A stretch of DNA of 64,000 nucleotides from JAEINY01 sp942490535 (GTDB lineage: Bacteria > Bacteroidota > Bacteroidia > Bacteroidales > Marinilabiliaceae), in the NCBI GenBank assembly GCA_942490535.1, contig CALNXQ010000004.1:62001-126000 (forward strand). The letters run 5' to 3'. The position numbers were made by a program, and so were the translations under genes. The notes beneath the pieces were generated by a model. That model saw only the letters and a list, made by a program, of their open reading frames with translations. It was not told where the DNA came from and made no database searches. Below are positions 28,086-37,755 of the stretch, one piece after another (positions within the stretch are counted from its first letter, which is position 1; each line of letters opens with the position of its first letter).

Positions 28086-30971
28086 ATGAAATCAGATCGA
28101 AAATTATTAATCGTTGAAGATAATCCAGGAGATGCCTATTTGCTTCAGGATTTATTGTCTTTTAATGAAAAGGTTCAAAATGAGTTTGGTGTCGCGACTT
28201 CTTTATCGGAAGCCCTGCACATGATGCTTAACCGAAAGTTTGATGCCATTATTCTTGACTTGAACCTACCAGATAGCAATGGAGTGGATACGATTCGCCA
28301 GGTAACTCAAACAGGAACCAGTGCAGCCATTGTGGTGATGACCGGATTGGATGACGAGCAATTAGGAATTGATGCTCTTGAATTGGGGGCTCAGGATTAT
28401 CTGGTCAAAGGAAAGGTTGATAGTGATTCGCTGAACAGAGCCATTGCCTATGCGATAACCCGGAAAAATGATCAGAACAGAATCAATCATTTGTATCGGG
28501 TTTTGTGGGCTATACGAAACGTAAATCAATTAATTACCCATGAAAATAATCAGGCACGTCTCATTCATGAAGTGTGCGAATTATTGGTTCGGAATAAAGG
28601 TTATTTTAATTCCTGGATTTTACTGGTTGATGGGGATTGGAAACTCATTCAATTCGCTCAATCTGGTTACAATGAAGAGTTTAAGAAAATGACTCAACTC
28701 TTCCAGCAAGGAATTGTTTCCAAGTGTATTGGTGAGGCATTTGCAACGGATGGATTGGTGATGGCCTGTCATACGCAGGAAGATTGTGCCAAATGTCCCC
28801 TTTATCCGTCGCATAAGGAAAATGGAACGCTCATCAAAAAATTAATGCACAAAAACGAGATGTTTGGTCTTATTGGTGTTTCAGTTACGCCGAAGTATGT
28901 AGAGGATCGGCAAGAGCATAGTTTATTTTCAGAAGTGGCAGATGATATTGCTTATGCATTACACACCATCAAGCAAGAACAGGAGGCTGAACGGTTAAAT
29001 AGCGAGAATAAAGAAACGCGTCGGCAATTGAATACACTCATTAACAACATTCCCGGATTTGCCTTTCGATGTCGCTTTGATGCCTGGTGGACCATGGAAT
29101 ACATGAGTGATGCCTGTTATAACATATTGGGATATAAGGCTAATGAAATAACAGATAATTCCACTATAGCTTATGTGAATTTAATTCATCCTGAAGATCG
29201 GGATCGGGTATATGAAGAAATCATGGAATGTTTGGAACGAAATGGACAATATACCACTGAATATCGCATTGTGACTAAAAATAAGCAGGTCAAATGGCTG
29301 TGGGAGCAAGGGGTTCCAATTTTTAACGGGCAAAGTGATATGACGCATTTGGAAGGTTATATTGCTGAAATAACCCAACAACATGAGGCTTTATCCATCA
29401 TTCGTGAAAATGAAAAACATTTTGAGTCTTTGTTAAATAATCCGGTTGATTACGTGATATTTAGGTTGAAAACGAATCCCATACCTCTACATGCCAAAGT
29501 GACTCATGTGAGTCCTTCATTGATAAATATGTTGGGGATCGACTATAAGGATTTAAGGGATTATGACAAATGGTTGCAAAATGTGCATCCTGATGACCTG
29601 CCTAAGTTAATTGAAGGCCATCAAAAAATTAATCGACCACCGTTTACATTTGATGAAATTATGCGGTTTCATCATCCTCAGAAGGGCATGATTTGGTTGC
29701 GGGCTCAAGCCCGAGGAATTCCCTCGGTAGACGGGGGGGATCAGATTGAATATTTGAATGGCATTTTAACCGATGTATCCTACATTAAAAAATATGAGCA
29801 GGAACTATTGGAACTGAATGATGAGTTGACATTGGCAAAAGATAAAGCCGAAGAAAGCGATCGTTTAAAATCTGCTTTCCTGGCCAATATGAGCCATGAA
29901 ATCCGAACTCCTATGAATGCCATCTTAGGTTTTGCCAATGTTCTTGGCCGATCGGATCTGTCGGATGATAAGCGAAAACACTTTATGGGTATTGTAAAGA
30001 GTTCAGGAAATCAGCTTCTGCACATTATTAATGATATTGTTGATTTGTCTAAATTGGAAGCCGGTCAGCTTAAAATGTCCTATGCCAATTGCCTGGTATG
30101 CGAAATGCTGAAAGAGGCTGTTGAAGCGTTTACCAATAGCGAAATGCTTCAATTAAAGCCAAAAATCCAACTTAAATTAAAAATTCCATCCAGATGTCAT
30201 CAATTGAATTTGGATACGGATCCGGTGCGCTTGCGTCAAGTAGTGGATAATTTAATAACCAATGCTATTAAGTATACCGAAAAAGGATTTGTTGAAATTG
30301 GAATGATGCTGAGAACGCGAGATAAGAAAGAGGAGGTAGTTTTTTATGTGAAGGATAGTGGAGTAGGCATTCCGAGGGATAAATTTGAAGTGATATTTGA
30401 GCGCTTTAGACAGGTGGAGGAGAATGGGTTTCATCAGGGGACCGGTTTGGGATTGAGTATTTCCAAAGGGATTGTTAAGCTTCTGGGAGGTGAAATTTGG
30501 TTTGATTCGAAAGTAGGAAAAGGGTCATCTTTTTACTTTTCCGTACCGCTTGATAGACGTTCGGGATCGCTGAATAGGGTGGCTGGTGAGCTGGATCGGA
30601 TTAACCTGAAGAACAAAACGATCTTGATCGCTGAAGATGACTTAAATTCCTATATCTACTTGAAAGAGTTGTTATCGGATTCTAATGCCAACTTAATTCA
30701 TGCGGCTGATGGTCAAATGGCCATGGATATGATTTCGAAGCATCGTCCTGATCTAATTCTATTAGACATAGGAATGCCAGCTAAAAATGGATTTGACTGC
30801 CTGGATGAAATTCGAAAAAAGGGGTTTAAAACTCGAGTTATAGCTCAAACGGCATTTGCCTTGGATACGGAGCGTGAAAAATGTCTGGAGGCAGGGTGCG
30901 ATGGATATATTGCTAAACCAATCGAAAAAGCACACCTGCTGAATCTCATCAATCGGGTCATCCATTCTTGA
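28086..30971 (+). CDS. Hybrid histidine kinase with N- and C-terminal receiver domains
   Basis: This 961-residue protein has REC (1-125, D58 in AIILDLNLPDSNG), a GAF-like domain (about 140-300) with a cysteine cluster CHTQEDCAKCPLY, two PAS domains (about 310-440 and 445-575), HisKA with H604 (LANMSHEIRTPMN), HATPase_c (NLITNAIKY, DSGVGIP, GTGLGLSI) and a final REC (about 840-961, D894 in LILLDIGMPAKNG). No membrane helices are evident. The N-terminal receiver suggests it is controlled by another kinase, most simply the upstream PAS kinase or Rcp1-like protein. A GAF Cys triplet of this type may bind metal or sense redox. Confidence 0.9.
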   Translation: MKSDRKLLIVEDNPGDAYLLQDLLSFNEKVQNEFGVATSLSEALHMMLNRKFDAIILDLNLPDSNGVDTIRQVTQTGTSAAIVVMTGLDDEQLGIDALELGAQDYLVKGKVDSDSLNRAIAYAITRKNDQNRINHLYRVLWAIRNVNQLITHENNQARLIHEVCELLVRNKGYFNSWILLVDGDWKLIQFAQSGYNEEFKKMTQLFQQGIVSKCIGEAFATDGLVMACHTQEDCAKCPLYPSHKENGTLIKKLMHKNEMFGLIGVSVTPKYVEDRQEHSLFSEVADDIAYALHTIKQEQEAERLNSENKETRRQLNTLINNIPGFAFRCRFDAWWTMEYMSDACYNILGYKANEITDNSTIAYVNLIHPEDRDRVYEEIMECLERNGQYTTEYRIVTKNKQVKWLWEQGVPIFNGQSDMTHLEGYIAEITQQHEALSIIRENEKHFESLLNNPVDYVIFRLKTNPIPLHAKVTHVSPSLINMLGIDYKDLRDYDKWLQNVHPDDLPKLIEGHQKINRPPFTFDEIMRFHHPQKGMIWLRAQARGIPSVDGGDQIEYLNGILTDVSYIKKYEQELLELNDELTLAKDKAEESDRLKSAFLANMSHEIRTPMNAILGFANVLGRSDLSDDKRKHFMGIVKSSGNQLLHIINDIVDLSKLEAGQLKMSYANCLVCEMLKEAVEAFTNSEMLQLKPKIQLKLKIPSRCHQLNLDTDPVRLRQVVDNLITNAIKYTEKGFVEIGMMLRTRDKKEEVVFYVKDSGVGIPRDKFEVIFERFRQVEENGFHQGTGLGLSISKGIVKLLGGEIWFDSKVGKGSSFYFSVPLDRRSGSLNRVAGELDRINLKNKTILIAEDDLNSYIYLKELLSDSNANLIHAADGQMAMDMISKHRPDLILLDIGMPAKNGFDCLDEIRKKGFKTRVIAQTAFALDTEREKCLEAGCDGYIAKPIEKAHLLNLINRVIHS

Positions 30972-31019
30972 TTCTTATGTTTCATCTTGGTTTATGTAAT
31001 TAATCATTTCTAAAAGAAT

Positions 31020-31312
31020 ATGATTTCAACACTCCTACATATAGGGGATAGTATCATAATGACAACCTACTTCCCGGATAAAGTATCGAAGTTAAAGTTG
31101 TTTATCACGGAATGGAGGTGAATACGCTCTTTGGTCCTCAAATATGTTACTGCTACAAACCAGAAGCGAAAGTTGGTCGTTTTTTCAAAAGTGAGGATGT
31201 CATTACATTTTGGTTTTCTGCAGATGAGTCATATATCCCGGTGAGAGTGCATATGAATCTGGTGATAGGGGCCATCACCGACCACATGACAGAATATAAA
31301 AACGGGAATTAG
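31020..31312 (+). pseudogene. DUF3108 protein, degraded C-terminal half
   Basis: In one frame 31112-31312 reads the end of a DUF3108 domain (GPQICYCYKPEAKVGRFFKS and IPVRVHMNLVIGAITDHM). The preceding residues, ISTLLHIGDSIIMTTYFPDK then KVSKLK, are in the adjacent frame from the ATG at 31020; a single missing base in the AAA at about 31098 rejoins them to VVYHGMEVNT, the expected DUF3108 motif. The family's N-terminal half is missing, and the short length suggests a gene remnant. The last 4 bp overlap the convergent lycopene cyclase. DUF3108 proteins are periplasmic and of unknown function. Confidence 0.6.
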
Positions 31313-32001
31313 TGTTTTCTGTGATCCCCGGTCTGGAACTGCTCATATATGAAGATGTTTAATAAAACCAGCAGAAATCCATAAATGGTATCTTCAAGGG
31401 GAATGGTGCCGATACGGAGATTCATATTTTCCAAGTTGTTATACCAGACCACAGGACTTTCCAGAAAAGTGCCGGTTAATATGCCATTGGTTAATAAAAA
31501 AGGTAGTAAACTCACCAAATAGGCCCGATAAGCCAACATCAATTTTTGCCATTTGAAAAACCACTCCGCAATTGTAATAAATGAACCAGTGAGCAAAAAC
31601 GTAATCAAGGTGTACCATCTGTCCCTAAATAGGAAGGCCAGGGTAAACAAAACAATAGACAGTAAAAGGCTTATTATTTGTTGAGTGCGCAGTTTTGGAT
31701 CTATAGGGAACCAACTATTAAGAACATCATAGGTAAATACACAGGCATAGGGAACAGTGATGAAAAAAAGCCATTCTTCAATGGGTAAATGAAGGATGAA
31801 GATGCCAATTAGGTGTTCACTAGAAAAGCCCCAGATCCCATTAATGGTAAAAAGGATATCCCAGATCAGAAACAAAAAAGCAGTGATGATCATGGCTGGA
31901 AAGAAAAACTTCCAACGGCGATAAAAATGAACTTTTCGATCAAAACTGAAGGCGAATGGAATGACTACAACCATTAGGTTGATGAGAAGGTATATGGACA
32001 A
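31309..32001 (-). CDS. crtYcd: Lycopene cyclase, fused CrtYc-CrtYd type
   Basis: This 230-residue integral membrane protein has about seven hydrophobic segments. Two PxEE-type active motifs are seen, HLPIEEWLFF (near residue 72-81) and IPLEDTIYGF (near residue 207-216), one per half, which is the pattern of the bacterial and fungal CarRA-like CrtYc/CrtYd cyclases joined in one chain. Such enzymes close the ends of lycopene to beta-carotene. The hydroxylase gene ends 5 bp upstream in the same direction, so the pair forms an operon. The phytoene enzymes (crtE, crtB, crtI) are not in this window. Confidence 0.85.
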   Translation of the reverse strand: MSIYLLINLMVVVIPFAFSFDRKVHFYRRWKFFFPAMIITAFLFLIWDILFTINGIWGFSSEHLIGIFILHLPIEEWLFFITVPYACVFTYDVLNSWFPIDPKLRTQQIISLLLSIVLFTLAFLFRDRWYTLITFLLTGSFITIAEWFFKWQKLMLAYRAYLVSLLPFLLTNGILTGTFLESPVVWYNNLENMNLRIGTIPLEDTIYGFLLVLLNIFIYEQFQTGDHRKH

Positions 32002-32006
32002 GGCGT

Positions 32007-32456
32007 TTATTTTTTTGAGAATTCTTCTTTGTAATATTTTAAAGGAGCCATTAAAAAACCAAAATTTTTAGACTTTCCTTTTTGATGGTGTTCTTCATGT
32101 GCTTTCAACGTAGCTCGTAAATAACGGTTTTCAATTTTAGGAATCCGAATGCGTTGATGCACATAAAGGTCATGAAACAGAAAATAGGCAAGACCATATA
32201 AGGCAATTCCCAAGCCGATGGCTAATGTGAAAAAATTATCCCGGTTAAGGCCATGCATGATGAGCCAAACACTTGGTAAACCAAACATTACTGCAAACCA
32301 GTCATTACGCTCTAGTTTTCGGCCATCACGAATGTGGTGATCCTTATGCAGCACCCATAAGAAACCATGCATTATGTATTTGTGTGAAAACCAGGCCCAG
32401 AATTCCATAAACAAAAAGGACCCGATGAAAAGCATTGAAAACAGTACCATTTTCAT
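32007..32456 (-). CDS. crtZ: Beta-carotene hydroxylase
   Basis: This 149-residue membrane enzyme of the fatty-acid-hydroxylase superfamily shows the four histidine clusters that bind the diiron centre: HKYIMH, HKDHH, HDLYVH and HEEHH. The length is normal for bacterial CrtZ. It adds hydroxyl groups to beta-carotene to form zeaxanthin. Together with the downstream lycopene cyclase it predicts zeaxanthin production when precursors are made elsewhere. The gene is divergent from the SDR gene at 32554. Confidence 0.9.
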   Translation of the reverse strand: MKMVLFSMLFIGSFLFMEFWAWFSHKYIMHGFLWVLHKDHHIRDGRKLERNDWFAVMFGLPSVWLIMHGLNRDNFFTLAIGLGIALYGLAYFLFHDLYVHQRIRIPKIENRYLRATLKAHEEHHQKGKSKNFGFLMAPLKYYKEEFSKK

Positions 32457-32553
32457 GATTTTATTTTTTTATTAAACAGTTTATTGATTAGATAGTTCAC
32501 TGGTCATGAACTTTGAAAATGCTTAATTGTTAGAAATATAAATTCATAGAAGT

Positions 32554-34002
32554 ATGCGAATTCTGTTGACAGGAGCGACCGGGTATATCGGGAAGCGGTT
32601 ATTACCTCTTCTATTGGCCCAGGGACATGAAGTTGTATGTTGTGTACGTGATAGTAGGCGGTTTCACCCGGCTTTAGAGCATCAGGAGCGTGTTCGTATT
32701 CTTGAAATTGATTTCATGAAACCTATTTCCAATGCCAGCGAACTACCACCCATTGATGTGGCTTTTTACCTAATACATGCCATGACCAGTGGTGATCCTC
32801 AGTTTAATCGACTGGAGCAGACAGCAGCGGTTCATTTTCGGGATCTGGCCAACTATTTAAATGTAAAGCAGGTGATATACCTCAGTGGGATTGTGAATGA
32901 TAAAAAGCTATCCAAACATTTGAAATCCAGACTTCAGGTAGAAGGGGTATTGAAAGGTGGTCAGTATGGATTGACAGTCTTGCGGGCAGGTATTATTGTA
33001 GGATCGGGCAGTGCTTCTTTTGAAATTATTCGTGATTTGGTTGAAAAATTGCCAGTGATGATTACACCAAAATGGTTAAATACCCCCTGTCAGCCCATTG
33101 CCGTTAGTAATGTGGAGCAATTCTTAATGAAGGTGATGTTGCATCCCCAATGCATGAATCAAACTTTTGATATAGGAGGACCTGATGTGTTGACGTATAA
33201 GCAAATGTTACTTCAATATGCCAGTGTTCGGAAGTTGAAGCGGTGGATCGTCACACTGCCCGTAATGACGCCACGGCTGTCCTCTTATTGGTTATTCTTT
33301 ATTACATCCACCCCCTATTCGCTGGCAGTAAACCTGGTCAATAGTATGAAAGTGCCGGTCATATGCCGCCCCAATCAACTGGCTGAATTATTGGGAATCG
33401 AACTTATATCCTACAAAGAGGCTGTTGCACGTGCCTTTGACCGGATCGCTACCAATCGTGTTTTTGCCAGTTGGAAGGATGCAATGGTGAGTGCAGGTGA
33501 TGTTCGGCAAGTACACAATGACTCTATTCAAGTACCTCAATTTGGGTGTGTGAAGGATGTCAAGAGGGTGGCACTGCCTCCTGATACGCGAGATGAAACC
33601 CTTCGGCGGATATGGTCCATTGGTGGGAATACGGGGTGGTATTATGGCAATTGGTTGTGGCAAATTCGGGGATTATTGGATCGCTTGATGGGTGGGGTTG
33701 GATTAAGACGGGGCAGAACCCATCCCCATGTGATAAACGCCGGAGATGCACTGGATTTTTGGCGTGTTTTACTGGCCGATGAAAAGGAAGGGCGCCTGTT
33801 ACTCTTTGCTGAAATGAAATTACCTGGTGAAGCCTGGCTGGAGTTTAAAATTGAAACATCCGAATTCCGTGAAACCCTGGTTCAAACGGCTACCTTTCGC
33901 CCCAAGGGCTTGTGGGGGCGCGTGTATTGGGCTCTTTCATGGCCATTTCACCTTTTTATTTTTAAGGGGATGGCCCATCGCATTGCCTTTGGTCAGAAAT
34001 GA
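32554..34002 (+). CDS. SDR-family NAD(P)-binding protein with DUF2867 domain
   Basis: This 482-residue protein has an N-terminal atypical short-chain dehydrogenase domain with the Rossmann motif TGATGYIGKRL (residues 6-16), a strand-helix set with VRILEIDFMKP and a Tyr-rich active region (LIHAMTSG), and a C-terminal DUF2867 domain (about 330-480, with GWYYGNWLWQIRG). This arrangement is known in many bacteria; the function is not established. It may modify a quinone- or lipid-like compound. It is cytosolic and divergent from crtZ, but there is no proof of a carotenoid role. Confidence 0.8.
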   Translation: MRILLTGATGYIGKRLLPLLLAQGHEVVCCVRDSRRFHPALEHQERVRILEIDFMKPISNASELPPIDVAFYLIHAMTSGDPQFNRLEQTAAVHFRDLANYLNVKQVIYLSGIVNDKKLSKHLKSRLQVEGVLKGGQYGLTVLRAGIIVGSGSASFEIIRDLVEKLPVMITPKWLNTPCQPIAVSNVEQFLMKVMLHPQCMNQTFDIGGPDVLTYKQMLLQYASVRKLKRWIVTLPVMTPRLSSYWLFFITSTPYSLAVNLVNSMKVPVICRPNQLAELLGIELISYKEAVARAFDRIATNRVFASWKDAMVSAGDVRQVHNDSIQVPQFGCVKDVKRVALPPDTRDETLRRIWSIGGNTGWYYGNWLWQIRGLLDRLMGGVGLRRGRTHPHVINAGDALDFWRVLLADEKEGRLLLFAEMKLPGEAWLEFKIETSEFRETLVQTATFRPKGLWGRVYWALSWPFHLFIFKGMAHRIAFGQK

Positions 34003-34099
34003 GCTTCTGCTAGCAAGAGGAATTTAGGTTTGAGAGGTACTAAGCAATAATCTCAAAGACCATACTTTTTTATACCTTTGCAGGGTCATTATATAAACC

Positions 34100-35089
34100 A
34101 TGAAAAAACGCGTTTTATTCCTCATAAATCCAGTATCCGGCATTGGTCGTCAAAAAACCATCGAGAAATTGATCGAGAAGCAAATTGATCATGAAAAACT
34201 CCAGGTTGAGATCGCCTATACCCAATATCGGGGCCATGCGCGTGAATTAAGTGCTGAAGCATCCGGCAAGTTTGATGTGGTAGTAGCTGTTGGCGGGGAT
34301 GGTACGGTGAATGAAGTCGGCTCAGCCCTGATCAATTCATCCACTGCACTGGCCATTGTGCCAACGGGGTCGGGCAATGGATTGGCCCGTTACCTGGAGA
34401 TTCCCTTAAAAATCAATTGGGCCGTGCAGATGATCAATATGATGCAGTTGAAAAAGATTGATACGTTGAGTGTGAACAAGCATATCTCTTTGAATGTGGC
34501 AGGCATTGGTTTTGATGCGTTTATCAGTCACCGGTTTGCCGATCAGAAGCAGCGCGGACCAATGGCCTATATGAAATTAATAACCAGAGAATTTTCCAGT
34601 TATAAATCGTCCAATTACCGGATTGCCATTGATGGTGAACCCCATGATTTAAGCGCCTTCCTGATTAGTTTTGCCAATTCATCGCAATGGGGCAATAACA
34701 TTCATATTGCACCGGGTGCCAAGATTGATGATGGCTTAATTGATGTGTGTGTTATTCGTGAATTCCCCAAGTATTCGGCTCCGGCATTATTAATCAGTTT
34801 GCTGGATCAAAGTCTCGATCAGAGCCGTTACGATGTGATTCGGAAAGCCCGGCGAATAACCATTGAATCAGAAGATGAATTGATGGGCCATGCGGATGGA
34901 GAACCCATTGCGTTGGGCCATAAAGCGGAGATAAAAATTAATCCCTTGTCGCTAAAAGTCATTGTTCCGCCCGCTGATTTCCGCCTTAACATGTTGTTGG
35001 AGCCATTAAAGGACATTAAGGATATGTTCCCGCCACTACCTCAATTTCCACCTTTCCCCAAGGGGTTTTTGGGAAATGATTCGCGCTGA
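34100..35089 (+). CDS. Diacylglycerol/lipid kinase (YegS/DagK-like)
   Basis: This 329-residue protein has the lipid-kinase core. LINPVSGIGRQKT (residues 8-20) is the nucleotide-binding start, VVAVGGDGTVNEVG (about 58-74) carries the catalytic-type GGDGT motif and IVPTGSGNGLARYL supports the fold. The C-terminal segment resembles the YegS/BmrU lobe with a DG(E/D)P-like motif (DGEPIALGHKAE). It phosphorylates a lipid such as diacylglycerol. A TACCTTTG promoter-like element lies at 34073-34080. A terminator follows. Start supported by position and length. Confidence 0.9.
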   Translation: MKKRVLFLINPVSGIGRQKTIEKLIEKQIDHEKLQVEIAYTQYRGHARELSAEASGKFDVVVAVGGDGTVNEVGSALINSSTALAIVPTGSGNGLARYLEIPLKINWAVQMINMMQLKKIDTLSVNKHISLNVAGIGFDAFISHRFADQKQRGPMAYMKLITREFSSYKSSNYRIAIDGEPHDLSAFLISFANSSQWGNNIHIAPGAKIDDGLIDVCVIREFPKYSAPALLISLLDQSLDQSRYDVIRKARRITIESEDELMGHADGEPIALGHKAEIKINPLSLKVIVPPADFRLNMLLEPLKDIKDMFPPLPQFPPFPKGFLGNDSR

Positions 35090-35118
35090 TAAACGGGCAT
35101 TCAACTCAATGAGCTAAA

Positions 35119-35151
35119 AAAGCATCACTCCGTTGAAAGTGATGCTTCTTT
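35119..35151 (+). terminator. Rho-independent terminator after lipid kinase
   Basis: The hairpin stem AAGCATCACT (about 35119-35129) and AGTGATGCTT (35138-35147) has a short CCGTTGAA loop and is followed by CTTTG. It lies between the lipid kinase and the convergent thioredoxin-like gene and could serve both. Confidence 0.7.
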
Positions 35152-35173
35152 GAATCTGATCGCTTGTATCTAA

Positions 35174-35650
35174 TTACTTATAGTTGGTCGGATCAATGGC
35201 GCCGGAAGTCCATTTTTTCAGAAAATCCAATACTTTATCTTTTGAGTAGCCTTTATCTTCTTCCAGGTAAGCGCTGTTTTGCGTATGGATCCGTTTTCCA
35301 TTTTCATCTAAAACAACCAATACCGGATACCCAAACCGCTGAGGGAATTCCAACTGAGCCAATAAATCGGCATTCTTATTTTCTTTGGAGTAATTGACTT
35401 TTACGACTTCAAATTCCTGCGCCAGCAATTGAGCCACTTCCGTTTCCTCATTGATGTAGTTGTTGAGTTTCACACACCAGGGACACCAGTTACCACCAAT
35501 GATGAGCAATACATGTTTATTGGATTGTGCTGCCTTTGTAACGGCTGTTTGAATCTCTTTTTTAGCATCGGCATCGGGGTTGTAGGGCTGTTGAGCTGTT
35601 GAGCAGGACAGGAATGTAATCAGACTGAATAGTGTAAATAGATATCTCAT
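35174..35650 (-). CDS. Thioredoxin-fold lipoprotein
   Basis: This 158-residue protein from the ATG at 35650 begins with a lipoprotein signal (MRYLFTLFSLITFLSC, Cys16) and has a thioredoxin fold with the redox motif WCPWC (Cys56/Cys59), then FPQRFGYPVLVVLDENGK containing the cis-proline. A longer frame to 35692 would place 14 residues ahead of the signal. It probably works as a periplasmic disulfide reductase or oxidase or as a thiol-guard. TTG-N20-TATTTTCA upstream on the minus strand may be a promoter. The downstream gene on the opposite side is a lipid kinase. Confidence 0.85.
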   Translation of the reverse strand: MRYLFTLFSLITFLSCSTAQQPYNPDADAKKEIQTAVTKAAQSNKHVLLIIGGNWCPWCVKLNNYINEETEVAQLLAQEFEVVKVNYSKENKNADLLAQLEFPQRFGYPVLVVLDENGKRIHTQNSAYLEEDKGYSKDKVLDFLKKWTSGAIDPTNYK

Positions 35651-35830
35651 GATACGTTGTTTTTTGTGGGGGTGAAAATAGGAAAAAAACACAATCTCCC
35701 CAACGGGGAAATGATTCTATGTGCAACAGGTATTTTACTCGATTTTATGTGCAGTGCGGGATAATTAATTATGCTGCCGGGGATAAATGATTATCCTGCT
35801 CGGGAAAAAATATTTTGCCGCGCAGCATAA

Positions 35831-35861
35831 AAAAAGCCGTCATTCACTGAACGACGGCTTT
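35831..35861 (-). terminator. Rho-independent terminator after yidC
   Basis: On the minus strand the stem AAAGCCGTC/GACGGCTTT (35853-35861 and 35833-35841) with an 11-base loop is followed by a T-run. It is 24 bp past the yidC stop codon and ends the pyrG-yidC unit. Confidence 0.8.
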
Positions 35862-35884
35862 GAAGTATCTATTATAACAGATGA

Positions 35885-37735
35885 TTATTTTTTCTTACCA
35901 CCTTGTTTTTGCTGACGTTGCATATCTTCTAGGCGTTGCTGGAATTTTGATTTTTTAGCAGGTTTCTTTTGGTTCGCTTTTAATTTCGACAAAAGCGCTT
36001 TTTCATCTACAAAACGGCGAATCAATAAGGTCTGACCAACAGTGATTAAGGTAGAGATGAAATAGTAGTAACTCAAACCTGAAGCATACTGGTTAAAGAA
36101 CACTAAAAACATCACCGGCATCATGTACATCATTCCTTTCATACCCGGCATTTGCTGACTACTCTGTGTCATTTCCTGGTTGATGCGGGTATAGAAGATG
36201 TTAGTCGCTGCCATTAACAGACAGAATAAACTAATGTGATTCCCGTAAAACTGACTAATGATTGGAATATTTGTGGTCCATTCAAAAATGGAGTCATAGG
36301 TCGAAAGGTCAGTGGCCCATAAGAAACTTTCCTGACGCAACTCTATGGAAGCCGGGAAAAACTGGAACAAGGCAAACAAAATCGGCATTTGCAGTAACAT
36401 CGGCAAACAACCGCCCATGGGGTTCACACCCGCCTTGCGATATAGTGCCATAGTGGCCTGCTGGCGCTCCATGGCTTTATCCTTTGGTATTTTGTTGTTG
36501 ATCTCCTCAATTTGCGGCTTCAATACCTTCATCTTCGCCGTTGAGATATAAGACTTATATGTCAGCGGGAATAGAATCAGTTTGATTAGTATTGTCAACA
36601 ATAAGATGATGATACCATAGTTGCTGATGTAGCCTTCGAAAAAGTGAAAAACCTCCACAACTAATAAGTTGATGTATCTTAAAAAGCCCCATCCCAGGTC
36701 CACCAGCTTTCTCAAGCCTATTTCCTGATAGGGTTTTAGGGCTTTAAAGTCATTGGGACCAAAGTAATAGTTAAAGCCGATGTCATCATTTCCGGTAAAG
36801 GGAATGGCTAATTTGGCAGTAGCAGTCATGACACGTCGGTCATAATCATCCTGCGGAATATCAGTTTTAACGATACCACTTAAAAAGGCATCCTTGGCAA
36901 TAAAGGCAGATGAAAAGAATTGATCTTTAAAAGCCACCCATTTCAAGCGGGTGCGTAAATCTTCTTCTTTAGAACCCGTTGCTGCGATGTGATCCACATC
37001 TTCCTCCTGAAACATGTAATAGACGCCTGATTTCTGACGCTCAAACTTAATACCTTTTTCCTGGGCAGGTACATCCATTATCCAATCCAGATCCAGAGAA
37101 CCGGTATTAGTGCTAATGATGTTTTGCAGGTTTTGTGTTTTAATGTTGAAATCCACCATGTAGCTATTATCGGGCAGATAATAGGAGAAGGTAAGTTTTC
37201 CCTCTTCGGCATTAATCACAAAATCAGCACTACTTCCGCTGGTATTAACAGGCGTAAAATACAGATCATTGGTGTGGAAAACGCGACTGTGGTGGTTGAA
37301 ATTGAAACCAAAACTATTTTGATCACCATCTGATAAAAGCAGTGGCAAGCTGTCGTGTGTTTGATAGTTTTTCAGCTCAACCGAGTAGATGCGGGCACCT
37401 TTGGTTGATAGTTTCATCCTCACCAGGTTATTTTCCAGAGAGATGAATTCTTGTTCTCCTTCGGCAGCACTTGCAAATAGGCCATAACGGCTGCTTTTTG
37501 TAGCGGCCAACTGCGCCGAGTCAACTACTGTGGCTACCATCTCTTCTTCTTTCAATCGAAGGGCTTCGGCAGCTTTTCGGTCTGCTTCCTGTTGTTGCAT
37601 TTGCTCCACCCTGGCCACAGAATCTCTCATCTGTTTTTGGCGCTCCAATTCAGCTTCTGATGGTTTGTTCATCCACCAGAAAAGGCCAAGGATGGCGGCA
37701 ATGAGAACTATACCGGTTATTGAATTTTTATCCAT
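35885..37735 (-). CDS. yidC: Membrane protein insertase YidC
   Basis: This 616-residue YidC has an N-terminal membrane anchor (SITGIVLIAAILGLFWW), a large periplasmic domain (about 60-350) and the conserved C-terminal five-helix insertase core. Core features are NYGIIILLLTILIKLILFPL, YRKAGVNPMGGCLPMLLQMP and the final basic tail (KKPAKKSKFQQRLEDMQRQQ). It inserts proteins into the inner membrane alone or with SecYEG. The gene follows pyrG by 20 bp and likely shares its promoter. The length fits Gram-negative YidC. Confidence 0.95.
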   Translation of the reverse strand: MDKNSITGIVLIAAILGLFWWMNKPSEAELERQKQMRDSVARVEQMQQQEADRKAAEALRLKEEEMVATVVDSAQLAATKSSRYGLFASAAEGEQEFISLENNLVRMKLSTKGARIYSVELKNYQTHDSLPLLLSDGDQNSFGFNFNHHSRVFHTNDLYFTPVNTSGSSADFVINAEEGKLTFSYYLPDNSYMVDFNIKTQNLQNIISTNTGSLDLDWIMDVPAQEKGIKFERQKSGVYYMFQEEDVDHIAATGSKEEDLRTRLKWVAFKDQFFSSAFIAKDAFLSGIVKTDIPQDDYDRRVMTATAKLAIPFTGNDDIGFNYYFGPNDFKALKPYQEIGLRKLVDLGWGFLRYINLLVVEVFHFFEGYISNYGIIILLLTILIKLILFPLTYKSYISTAKMKVLKPQIEEINNKIPKDKAMERQQATMALYRKAGVNPMGGCLPMLLQMPILFALFQFFPASIELRQESFLWATDLSTYDSIFEWTTNIPIISQFYGNHISLFCLLMAATNIFYTRINQEMTQSSQQMPGMKGMMYMMPVMFLVFFNQYASGLSYYYFISTLITVGQTLLIRRFVDEKALLSKLKANQKKPAKKSKFQQRLEDMQRQQKQGGKKK

Positions 37736-37755
37736 TCTTATTTTGGGTTATTGAA

